Shown here piece by piece: positions 1 through 7,517 of a stretch of DNA of 64,000 nt. Every line of letters begins with the position of its first letter. Positions within the stretch are counted from its first letter, which is position 1. Under the pieces are notes generated by a model, which searched no databases, had not been told where the DNA came from, and saw nothing but the letters and a program-made list of their open reading frames with translations. The translations under genes were made by a program, and so were the position numbers. The stretch is from PALSA-270 sp963770245 (GTDB taxonomy: Bacteria; Acidobacteriota; Terriglobia; Terriglobales; Acidobacteriaceae): positions 489,987 to 553,986 of the forward strand of contig CAVYOX010000011.1 of the NCBI GenBank assembly GCA_963770245.1, given 5' to 3'.

Positions 1-2669
1 GGCGAAGCCTTGGTGGTGAAAAAGGGGTCGTAGATGCGGCGAATGTGTTCCTGCGCGATGCCGCTGCCGGTGTCGGAGACCACCACGCTGACGCCGTCCC
101 CGTTCGAGCTGGCCACGCGCAGCGTTCCGCCTTCAGGCATGGCGTCCCGGGCGTTCAAGAACAAGTTCAAGAACACCTGCTGCAGTCGTCCCGCGTTCCC
201 GCTGATCGGCGGCACGTGCCCGCCCAGTTCGTCCTGCACCCGGATCTTAGCCGTTTTGAACTGATGCTCGAGCAGGGCCATGGTATCGAGAATGATCCGA
301 TTCACATCGACCTCGGCGAATTCGGTGCCGCTGGTGCGGGAGAAATTGAGCAGGTTGTTGACGATTTCCGAGGCCCGGAAGGTTTGCCGGGTGATTTTTT
401 CCATGAGACCGCTCTTTTGCGGGTCACCCTGGAGTTGCTTGGACAGCATCTGCGCATACGACGAAATGACGGCAAGGGGCGTATTGACTTCGTGGGCGAC
501 ACCTGCGGCCAGCAGGCCAATCGAGGAAAGTTTGTCGGATTGCGAGAGCTGGGCCTCGAGCTCGACCCGCTCGGTGATGTCGTCCATGATGATCAGCCGC
601 CCAATCACGTTGAACTTCTTGGTCACAAGCGGTGCAATGGCGACGTTCACCGTCCGGCTTTCGCCGGCGGGTGTGTTCAGGCGGAACTTGTAGAGATTGT
701 GAATTCCGGGGTTTTGCCGCACCCGGTAGAACTCCTCGACGAATGCCGCTGGAAAAACCTCGCTCAGCGGACGGGTCAACGCCTGCCAGCGGGGCAGGGC
801 ATACATGACCTCCATCTGGGAGTTCCAGGATTCGATCCGGTCCGCTAAATCGACCGCCAGAACGCCCACATTGATGGACTCTACGATGTTTTCGTTGAAG
901 TCCTTCAGCCGCTCATACTCGGCGGCTTTCTGCTCGAGCGAGGCATACAGGCGCGCGTTCTGGATGGCGATGCCGAGATAGCCGGCCAGGGTCTCGAGCA
1001 GCTCCACGTCCTCACTCGATAGGAAATCTCCGGCCACGGTCTTGCCCAGGCCGACGAAGGCAATGGCGTGCTCCTGGGCGCGGCACGGAATGTAGTAATT
1101 CAGGTCCAGCTTGGCGATGGTTTCTTGCGCGCTCGGCGTTTCCCGCGGGACTTGGTGCGTGTTGTCGAAAAACAGGTGGCCGGCTTCCATTTCCGGCCGC
1201 GGCACGCTCAGAAACCCGAAATCCATGCCCCCGGTCTGGCCCATGCCAAACGACTTGGCGAGCGCAATGCGCTGGTCGGCTTCGCCCGCGGTCAGAAAAA
1301 TCGCCATGCGGTCGACCAGCAGCGTCCGCGAAAGGCGGTCGACCACCGAACTCAGCATGCGGTCCAGATCCGTTTCCGAGCTCAGCTCGCGTCCAAATTC
1401 GATCAGCGTTTTCCGGAAGTCATAACGAGTGCGGTAAAAGAATTGATCAATGTGTTCCTGAATCCATTTGCGGACCGGATCAAACAGCACCGCGGTCACA
1501 ACAATCGCTAGCACCAGCCCCTTCGGTCCAGAACTCGGTACCTGGGTATGCACCAGCTCGGCTACGGCTGCGACCATAGCGAAGTAAGCGCCCGCAATGG
1601 CGGCCGCCGCCAGGGTGTACACCATGCCGCGCTTGAAGATGAGGTCCACATCCATCAGGCGATAGCGGAAAATCGCGTAGCCGAAGGTCAAGGGCAGCAG
1701 GCCGAGCGACAATACGGAAATCCTCATGGCGGGCGTGGTCATGGCACCCGCCAGATAAGGAATCACGTAGAACAGGGTGTAGGGCGTGATGGCCACGATC
1801 GTGCCCCGGGTGATCCAATTCAACTGCTGCCGCAGAATTGGAGTCCGCGCCCGCCGGTAGCAGTACCAGAGCACTCCCGCCGCCGCAATGAAGAACGCCG
1901 CCAGGTAGCCCATCTGTAGCCGGTCGAGATCCCAGCGCAGGCGCTCGCTGGCTTTCAGGTAGCGCAGCGCCAGAATCTGCAGGCTCAGCAGCACAAGGCC
2001 GGGTAGATACACCGCCGGCAGCGCCCAGCGGTGTTCGAGGACAAACCGCCGTCTCTCGGGAAAAGTCAGAACGAAATGCAGAAACAGAGCGGGCTGGAGC
2101 AATCCGGCTGCGATGCTGCCCCAGTAAATGCTCCAGTCAAATCCGTTGAGTTTCCCGGTGTACTGGAACGAATAGAGAACAAACGAAGCTAGGCAGAAGA
2201 CGTAGAAGTGCAAGGAACCGGGCGCGGTCCAGCGCCGCAGCAACACGTACAACCCAATTCCCAGATAGATGAGAGCGATCAGCCGCAGCCAGGTGTTCTG
2301 TGATTTCTCGGTGGGAATGAGCACGACATCGGTGTCCACCGGAACCGATTGCCGCACTAGCGAGTAGGTGGCCTTCGACCAGACCCCGGCCCGCCACAGC
2401 TGGCGTTGCAGCGCAGCGCCGTCATTGACTGGCTGCTCGTTCACTGCCGCCAGGCGATCACCGCTCTTGATGCCTGCCTTGGCCCCGGGCCCGTCAGGCT
2501 GCACCTGATCGGCGATCAGGTCCCCGTTGTGCTCCAGCCACCACACCCCATCGTAGGGAATCTGAAATTCGCGTTCTTTCTGGAAGTTGATCCCGGCAAA
2601 GACAATCGCGGCCACGGTCAGCAGAGTGAGCAGAACCACGGTAAAACGGCTTTGAAAGTCTCTATCCAT
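1..2669 (-). CDS. Membrane sensor histidine kinase (PDZ, multi-TM, GAF, PAS, HisKA, HATPase), 3' end missing
   Basis: Autophosphorylating sensor kinase at the inner membrane; its partner regulator is not visible. Read from ATG 2669 without a stop to the window edge, about 889 codons. Order seen: one TM helix (about 11-21), a PDZ-like segment (GPGAKAGIKSGDRLAAVN, about 50-67), a block of about six to eight TM helices to roughly residue 350, a GAF-like region, a PAS-like region, the H box AAGVAHEVNTPLAVI with His726, and the start of the ATPase domain (N box NLFLNARDAMPEGG, then a G1 box DTGSGI). The last readable residues are DPFFTTKAS, so only the final G2 region and C-terminus are missing. 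PDZ plus 7TM-like input is a combination met in Acidobacteria. No good Shine-Dalgarno is visible before ATG 2669, so the start is likely but not certain. Confidence 0.88.
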   Translation of the reverse strand, partial: MDRDFQSRFTVVLLTLLTVAAIVFAGINFQKEREFQIPYDGVWWLEHNGDLIADQVQPDGPGAKAGIKSGDRLAAVNEQPVNDGAALQRQLWRAGVWSKATYSLVRQSVPVDTDVVLIPTEKSQNTWLRLIALIYLGIGLYVLLRRWTAPGSLHFYVFCLASFVLYSFQYTGKLNGFDWSIYWGSIAAGLLQPALFLHFVLTFPERRRFVLEHRWALPAVYLPGLVLLSLQILALRYLKASERLRWDLDRLQMGYLAAFFIAAAGVLWYCYRRARTPILRQQLNWITRGTIVAITPYTLFYVIPYLAGAMTTPAMRISVLSLGLLPLTFGYAIFRYRLMDVDLIFKRGMVYTLAAAAIAGAYFAMVAAVAELVHTQVPSSGPKGLVLAIVVTAVLFDPVRKWIQEHIDQFFYRTRYDFRKTLIEFGRELSSETDLDRMLSSVVDRLSRTLLVDRMAIFLTAGEADQRIALAKSFGMGQTGGMDFGFLSVPRPEMEAGHLFFDNTHQVPRETPSAQETIAKLDLNYYIPCRAQEHAIAFVGLGKTVAGDFLSSEDVELLETLAGYLGIAIQNARLYASLEQKAAEYERLKDFNENIVESINVGVLAVDLADRIESWNSQMEVMYALPRWQALTRPLSEVFPAAFVEEFYRVRQNPGIHNLYKFRLNTPAGESRTVNVAIAPLVTKKFNVIGRLIIMDDITERVELEAQLSQSDKLSSIGLLAAGVAHEVNTPLAVISSYAQMLSKQLQGDPQKSGLMEKITRQTFRASEIVNNLLNFSRTSGTEFAEVDVNRIILDTMALLEHQFKTAKIRVQDELGGHVPPISGNAGRLQQVFLNLFLNARDAMPEGGTLRVASSNGDGVSVVVSDTGSGIAQEHIRRIYDPFFTTKAS

Positions 2670-3252
2670 GGGCCGCTGCGTTATCCCACGCTCGTGGGGG
2701 AGGTCACTTCCGCTAGACTTCTGCACGTTCACTGCCACCGTCGATGACTTCGCTTGGTCCACAAGTGCCCTCAAAGAAATGACTTCCCGGATTATAAAAG
2801 TGTGTCAACGGCCGCGCTATGCTTTTTGGTATGATTCTGTGGGATTTGGTAACTAGTTGCCTGAAATGAAGTTAGCAAGGTCCAGTCTCAAACCGGGCCC
2901 CCCGACTTCGGCTGTCTGACCTTACTCCATCCCGAGGAAGCTCTGATTTAGCGGCTTTCCCGGCCTGGTAACCCCCTTCCAGCCCGCGGGTGAGCCTCCC
3001 CTATCCGAGGGGTTAGAATCGCCGTTCGCTTTTGGCACAGGAGCCACGGTTTTGAAACCTGAGACTCCGCGTTCCCTTGGCCAGCCGAAAATCGGCGGCC
3101 GGCGAAAAAAAAGGGGAAGCCGAAGCTCCCCCTACACAGAAGCGACAGAGGCGATACATTAGTGTAAGAATCCCGGTGCGGTCGAACGGTTGTCCAACCG
3201 GGAACGGAAATCATCCAACCGATCCGAGCCTAGAGAACTCAGAAAGATCGAC
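2670..3252. other. Divergent intergenic region
   Basis: 583 bases between the divergently transcribed sensor kinase and the alpha/beta hydrolase. It should hold both promoters, but no convincing -35/-10 pair was recognised. The only strong signal is an intrinsic terminator pointing left at 3105-3132 (listed separately). Open frames here (for example 2948-3214 on the minus strand) have no recognisable product. Confidence 0.6.
3105..3132 (-). terminator. Intrinsic terminator on the minus strand with no gene in front of it
   Basis: On the minus strand GGGGGAGC-TTCG-GCTTCCCC is followed by eight T. The stem is 8 bp with one G-U pair and a UUCG tetraloop. No minus-strand gene ends here: the sequence upstream on that strand is antisense to the start of the hydrolase gene. 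Confidence 0.7.
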
Positions 3253-4131
3253 GTGCCGAGCGCCCTGACCCCGCCAGACATCCCGCCGCCCATGGCATGC
3301 TCCATTGAAGATCACTGGATCACCTTGCAGGGAGCGCGCATGCGCTATCTGCGCAGCGGTTCCGGACCCGCCTTGTTGCTGCTGCATGGACTGCTCGGCT
3401 ACTCGTTCTCCTGGCGATACGCCCTCCCCTATTTGGCCGGCCAGTCCACAGTTCATGCGGTGGATATGCTGGGCGTCGGTTTCTCGGATCGGCCGCGCGG
3501 CCTGGACGGTCGCCTGCGGGCCAGTGCCGAACGTTTGTTGCAGTTCCTCGATGCCGTCAATGTGGATGTTTGCGATCTGCTCGGCACCTCGCACGGGGGA
3601 GCCGTTGCCATGATGGCCGCCGCGCTGGCCCCGGATCGCATCCGGCGACTCGTTTTGGTGGCGCCCGTCAACCCTTGGTCCGCGCAGGGCAGGTGGATGG
3701 CGGGGATACTGAGCAGCCGTTTGGTGTCACCCGCGTTTCTGCGCGTTGCTCCGCATCTGCAATTTACCCACGGGTATTTCTTGCGTCGTCTTTATGGCGA
3801 TCGCAGCCGCATTCGTCCGGGCACGCTCGCCGGCTACTCTGCGCCCTTCTCCCTTCCCGGAGCCTTCGAACACGAACTCGGAATTCTGCGCACCTGGAGC
3901 CAGGATCTCGCGGATCTGAAATCGGTGCTGCCGCGCATTGCCAATATCCCGACTCTGCTGATCTGGGGCGCTGCCGATGCCGCCGTCGATCCTCGGTCGG
4001 CGACGCGCCTCGGCCAGCATTTTCACCACTGCCGGGTGCTCATGTTGCCGGGGGTCGGCCATCTGCCGTACGAGGAAGTCCCGGAAGAGTTTAACCATGC
4101 GGTGGCTGAATTTCTCAGTGCGGATCGCTGA
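3253..4131 (+). CDS. Alpha/beta-fold hydrolase
   Basis: Esterase/lipase-like hydrolase of the alpha/beta superfamily; substrate unknown. The oxyanion region LLLLHGLLG, the nucleophile elbow GTSHGG, the acid in IWGAADAAVD and the base in GVGHLPYEE are all present and in order. Counted from an upstream TTG at 3190 these are Ser134, Asp263 and His291. The frame is open back to 3190, but residues before about 35 are low-complexity and unlike the family. GTG 3253 (weak AGAAAG upstream) and ATG 3292 are better starts; GTG 3253 is chosen tentatively. There is no signal peptide, so it is probably cytoplasmic. It stands alone, 124 bases before the DUF58 gene. The family is too broad for a specific reaction. 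Confidence 0.85.
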   Translation: MPSALTPPDIPPPMACSIEDHWITLQGARMRYLRSGSGPALLLLHGLLGYSFSWRYALPYLAGQSTVHAVDMLGVGFSDRPRGLDGRLRASAERLLQFLDAVNVDVCDLLGTSHGGAVAMMAAALAPDRIRRLVLVAPVNPWSAQGRWMAGILSSRLVSPAFLRVAPHLQFTHGYFLRRLYGDRSRIRPGTLAGYSAPFSLPGAFEHELGILRTWSQDLADLKSVLPRIANIPTLLIWGAADAAVDPRSATRLGQHFHHCRVLMLPGVGHLPYEEVPEEFNHAVAEFLSADR

Positions 4132-4255
4132 CCGTCGCTGGCGGGCCGAGCCGCCGCGGGCCGCGACCCCCCGCCTGGCGCGCCTGGCTCGCCAACCGCG
4201 TTTGATTGATGCTCCCCGGCTAGGATGCTAACCTCAAACAGGCGCCTTCCCGCCC

Positions 4256-5710
4256 ATGGCTGATCTTGCGAAATCCGCCGCTTCCCGCCAGCCCTCTGGC
4301 CGCGGTCGGCTCGCCGGTTTCTTCGGGGGGAGAATCTCCGAAGTATGGGCGCGCTTCCTGCTGGCGATTGCGGGCTTGATCTTAGCTTTTGGCGCCGCCC
4401 TGTTTTCTACCGTGACCCGGGAGTCGGGCAATCTCTGGGCGACGGTGATTCTGTCGTCGGTGGCTCTGTTACTGGCGACCGTGGTGGGGTTGACGACTGT
4501 GCCCTACCTGGCGCGGCGCGTGGCACGGGCTCGGGTTCAGAACGCCTTCGACTATGACGTGACCCGGGTGGGAATCGCCTATGTGGTGACCGTGGTCCTG
4601 ATCGGAATCGCCGCTCTCAACACCGGCAACAACTTGCTTTACATCGTGGTTGCCGCCATGCTCGCCGCGATACTGGTTTCCGGCGTCGCCTCGGCACTGG
4701 TGCTGCGCGATTTGCAACTCGATGTCCGCCTGCCGGAACATGTCTTTGCCCGGCGGCCGACGGTCGGACGAATCATATTGCGAAATCCGCGCCGCTGGCT
4801 GGCTTCGTTCTCGATCAACGTGGTCGCCCTCCGTCCGGACAAGGCAGGGAAGCACTGGCGCTGGCTGCCCGCCACTTTCTCTTTTCCCCCCGGACGGCCG
4901 CCCGGAAAGGGTTGGATCAAACTCCCCGATCGCCAACTCGCCCGCGTTGCCCTCACCACCAAGGGGCCCGAGATCTTCCAAGGGCCGGCGTATTTTCCCT
5001 ATCTTCCGGCGCGCGCGGAACTGGCGGCGGATCTGGATTTGAACTTTGCGCACCGCGGTCGCTATCAGCAGGAAAGCTTCAGCCTGACCACGCGCTTTCC
5101 GTTTGCTTTCCTCACCAAGAAACGGCGCGTCGCTCTGACCAGGGACATTGTCGTCTATCCGACCATCGAGCCGGCCGATGAGTTCTTCAAAGTGCTGCCC
5201 CTGATCACCGGAGAATTCGAAACCTTTGTCCGCGGGCGCGGTTCCGACTTGTACCGCATCCGGGAATATACCCAGGAAGATTCGGCGCGCCACGTGGACT
5301 GGAAAGCGACCGCCAAGTCCGGCTCGCTCAAGGTCCGCGAGTTCAGCCGCGAAGACGAACGCAAGCTGCGCATCGTCTTTGACAATCCCGCTCCGGACGC
5401 CATTTCCGGTGCGGCTTACGAGAGAGCGGTCGCGCTCGCCGCAGCGCTCGGCTGGCACTTTGCCGAGGAGAACACCGAAGTTTCCTTTGTCGCGCCGGGT
5501 TACGAGGGCAGCCCGGACATCTATCGGTTCCTGACTTACCTGGCGCTGGTCGCACCCGAAGCCCGGCCTTCGGTGGTCGAGAGCTTGCCGCCAAGCGAGG
5601 ACTACAACATCATTCTTACGCCGCGCCCTCGCGGAACCGTTCCCACCGCGCTCTGGGCCTGCTCCTATTTTCTGTTCATCGGAGATCGCGACCTCGAAGC
5701 CGAGCGCTAG
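4256..5710 (+). CDS. DUF58 domain-containing membrane protein
   Basis: A 484-residue membrane protein with four TM helices (about 33-52, 60-80, 105-121, 124-148) followed by a soluble region. The diagnostic DUF58 motif IREYTQEDSARHVDWKATAK lies around residues 335-355. DUF58 proteins usually sit beside a MoxR AAA+ ATPase and VWA proteins and are thought to act in assembly or envelope complexes. No MoxR gene is adjacent here, so the usual partner would have to be elsewhere. An N-terminal block of four helices is longer than the two helices common in the family. ATG 4256 follows a short gap after the hydrolase; co-transcription is possible but not shown. Confidence 0.85.
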   Translation: MADLAKSAASRQPSGRGRLAGFFGGRISEVWARFLLAIAGLILAFGAALFSTVTRESGNLWATVILSSVALLLATVVGLTTVPYLARRVARARVQNAFDYDVTRVGIAYVVTVVLIGIAALNTGNNLLYIVVAAMLAAILVSGVASALVLRDLQLDVRLPEHVFARRPTVGRIILRNPRRWLASFSINVVALRPDKAGKHWRWLPATFSFPPGRPPGKGWIKLPDRQLARVALTTKGPEIFQGPAYFPYLPARAELAADLDLNFAHRGRYQQESFSLTTRFPFAFLTKKRRVALTRDIVVYPTIEPADEFFKVLPLITGEFETFVRGRGSDLYRIREYTQEDSARHVDWKATAKSGSLKVREFSREDERKLRIVFDNPAPDAISGAAYERAVALAAALGWHFAEENTEVSFVAPGYEGSPDIYRFLTYLALVAPEARPSVVESLPPSEDYNIILTPRPRGTVPTALWACSYFLFIGDRDLEAER

Positions 5711-5909
5711 TCTCCCGCTGGTTTGAAATGGCCCGCGCGGGGTCGGCGCGGCGCGAGGCTCCTGCCCTACGACTCAAAGGTAATTGTTGCCCCCGTTACC
5801 TTGGTCCATTGACCATTGGGCGCGAACTGCTAACCTTGTAGCTAAGCTTAGGTGTAAAGCCGTGTAATCTGGAATCCGAGCCCCCCTCCGCGACGCTTCA
5901 CACAATCTG

Positions 5910-6848
5910 ATGAGCTCTAGAATGCAGTTCGCCTATTACGCGCTGTGGATCGCCCATCCGGTGCTGCAACTGGGGGTGGCGGGTTTCATGTTCCAGCGCA
6001 AACTGCATCGCAAGTTCCCCGTATTTTTTATCTACCTGCTCTCGCAGATTGTCATCTTTGCCATCCTTTTCCCGATGTCCACGAAGGGGTCGTACTACTG
6101 GTTTTTCTATACCTACTGGATCACGGCCGGGGTCAGCTTGGCGTTGGGATTCAAGGTCATTCACGAGATTTTTCTCGATGTTTTCCAGCCCTACCACACC
6201 TTGAAGGATCTGGGCACGGTGTTGTTCACCTGGGCGGGGCTCGTGATGCTGCTGGTTGCGGCCGTGGTGGCCGCGGCCAGTACCACCTCCGATCAAGGCC
6301 CATTGGTGCAGGCCGTGCTTACCGTGCAACGCTGCGTCCGGGTGATCCAGTGCGGGTTGATTCTGTTCCTGTTGCTGTTTGCTCGTTATTTAGGAGTTTC
6401 CTGGAAGCAGCGCAGCTTCGGAATTGCCGCCGGTTTCGGCGGTTTTGCCAGCGTCGAACTGATTGTCCTCGCGCTGCGCGCCAGCGAGTACATTCACGAA
6501 AACACCGTGTCGTTGGCCAACATGTGCGCTTACAACCTTGCCATCTTAGTTTGGCTCGGCTATATGCTGGCCAAAAACACCGCGCGCGAGTCTTCTGCCA
6601 ATTTGCTGGCTTCCCAGCGCTGGGACCAAAGCCTCGGCGAACTGCAGTATCCGATGGCCGCCGACTCGCTCATTCCCATGTTTGAAGGCATGGTCGACCG
6701 GGCTTTTTCGCGGGCCAACGAAGATGCGCCGCCTGCAGACAGCGGCGAGCCTCGGCTCGAATCGCGGGATTCCGAAAACTCCTCTGGCTCGAGTCCAGAG
6801 CTAACTCCATCCGTCTCCGCTCGGCGGACAGAACAGCCCAAGCGCTAG
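5910..6848 (+). CDS. Multi-pass membrane protein of unknown function
   Basis: 312 residues, not assigned to a named family. About seven hydrophobic segments fill residues 5-225 (for example around 8-27, 34-55, 66-88, 104-130, 140-160). A hydrophilic Ser/Glu-rich tail follows (about 240-312). Similar seven-helix proteins of unknown role are common in Acidobacteria, so it is probably lineage-specific, but no catalytic motif is visible. The gene stands alone, with 199 bases before it and 415 bases after it. The start ATG 5910 is the first in frame; no strong ribosome binding site was seen. Confidence 0.75.
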   Translation: MSSRMQFAYYALWIAHPVLQLGVAGFMFQRKLHRKFPVFFIYLLSQIVIFAILFPMSTKGSYYWFFYTYWITAGVSLALGFKVIHEIFLDVFQPYHTLKDLGTVLFTWAGLVMLLVAAVVAAASTTSDQGPLVQAVLTVQRCVRVIQCGLILFLLLFARYLGVSWKQRSFGIAAGFGGFASVELIVLALRASEYIHENTVSLANMCAYNLAILVWLGYMLAKNTARESSANLLASQRWDQSLGELQYPMAADSLIPMFEGMVDRAFSRANEDAPPADSGEPRLESRDSENSSGSSPELTPSVSARRTEQPKR

Positions 6849-7263
6849 CTCGAAGGACCTCGGGCGCGTACTTTGAATGTCCCCTTGGGCGGGGCACCGC
6901 CACTCCAGCCAATGCCCTCGCCGGCTTTCGGACTCGCTCCGTTGGCGCTGCTCCCAGTTTGCTCCCCCACCCGCTGTCAAAACCAATCTTCAAAATCCCC
7001 TCGCTCTGTTCGGATTTTGGAACATGGTCTAGGCGGCGCAAAAAGGTGCAGGCAACTGTTAATCTATTGAATTTAAATGACGTACGTAACTATATGAAAA
7101 TATAGATTATACCGGAATGGCGAAATCTCCTGGTTCCGCCCTGGCTCGGCCATTCGCAGGTAACTTCGGCGGCGAAACCAAAGTCACCAATTCGCGACAC
7201 CCTATAATTCGGTCGCGTTCGGTTTCTGCTCCCAGGGAGGCCGTAGCGCAAAGGAGAAACACC
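6849..7263. other. Intergenic region with inverted repeats and an AT-rich patch
   Basis: 415 bases before the small secreted peptide gene. CAAAATCC at 6991-6998 pairs with GGATTTTG at 7012-7019 (13-base loop, no T-run). A strongly AT-rich stretch, about 7055-7112, contains a 6-bp hairpin CTATAT-GAAA-ATATAG at 7090-7105. It is nested in a longer inverted pair, TAATCTA 7060-7066 with TAGATTA 7103-7109. This patch may hold the promoter or operator of the peptide gene. Confidence 0.5.
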
Positions 7264-7404
7264 ATGAAACGTGCGGTCAGGGTTGTATTGCTGATGGTAG
7301 GTTTGGCTTGCACGTATGTGGCGGTAGCCGCGCCCATGGTTCCAGCACCGGACGGGGGACCGATTCCAACGTGTAACCCGAAGACTGGTTGCGGGGGCCA
7401 CTGA
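7264..7404 (+). CDS. 46-residue secreted peptide with two cysteines
   Basis: A short real gene: ATG 7264 is preceded by a perfect AAAGGAG at ideal spacing and the coding region is followed by strong hairpins and an intrinsic terminator. Residues 1-23 form a clear signal peptide (basic MKR, hydrophobic core, AVAA before the likely cleavage site). The mature part is only about 23 residues: Pro/Gly-rich, motif APDGGPIPTCNPKTGCGGH, with cysteines at 37 and 43 that could form a disulfide. Function unknown. The sequence itself does not tell a structural envelope peptide from a signal or a toxin. An open frame extends back to 7117, but the ribosome binding site fixes the start at 7264. Confidence 0.75.
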   Translation: MKRAVRVVLLMVGLACTYVAVAAPMVPAPDGGPIPTCNPKTGCGGH

Positions 7405-7421
7405 CGTTGTTGCACTTGCGC

Positions 7422-7450
7422 GGTCCGAGCTACGCTCAGTAGCTCGGATC
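7422..7450 (+). terminator. Strong hairpin after the small peptide gene
   Basis: TCCGAGCTA and TAGCTCGGA pair perfectly, extended by two more pairs to an 11-bp stem with a 7-base loop. There is no T-run directly behind it. It lies 18 bases past the stop codon and probably protects or terminates the short mRNA together with the next hairpin. Confidence 0.6.
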
Positions 7451-7457
7451 GTGAGGG

Positions 7458-7499
7458 GGGCTGAGGGCCAGGCGAAAATCGCCGCATCAGCCCTTTTTT
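7458..7499 (+). terminator. Intrinsic terminator
   Basis: GGGCTGA at 7458-7464 pairs with TCAGCCC at 7487-7493. An inner hairpin GGCGA-AAA-TCGCC lies at 7471-7483, and six T follow at 7494-7499. It ends the peptide transcript and also separates it from the convergent DUF255 gene. Confidence 0.8.
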
Positions 7500-7517
7500 G
7501 CTGCCATTTTTCCTGCT

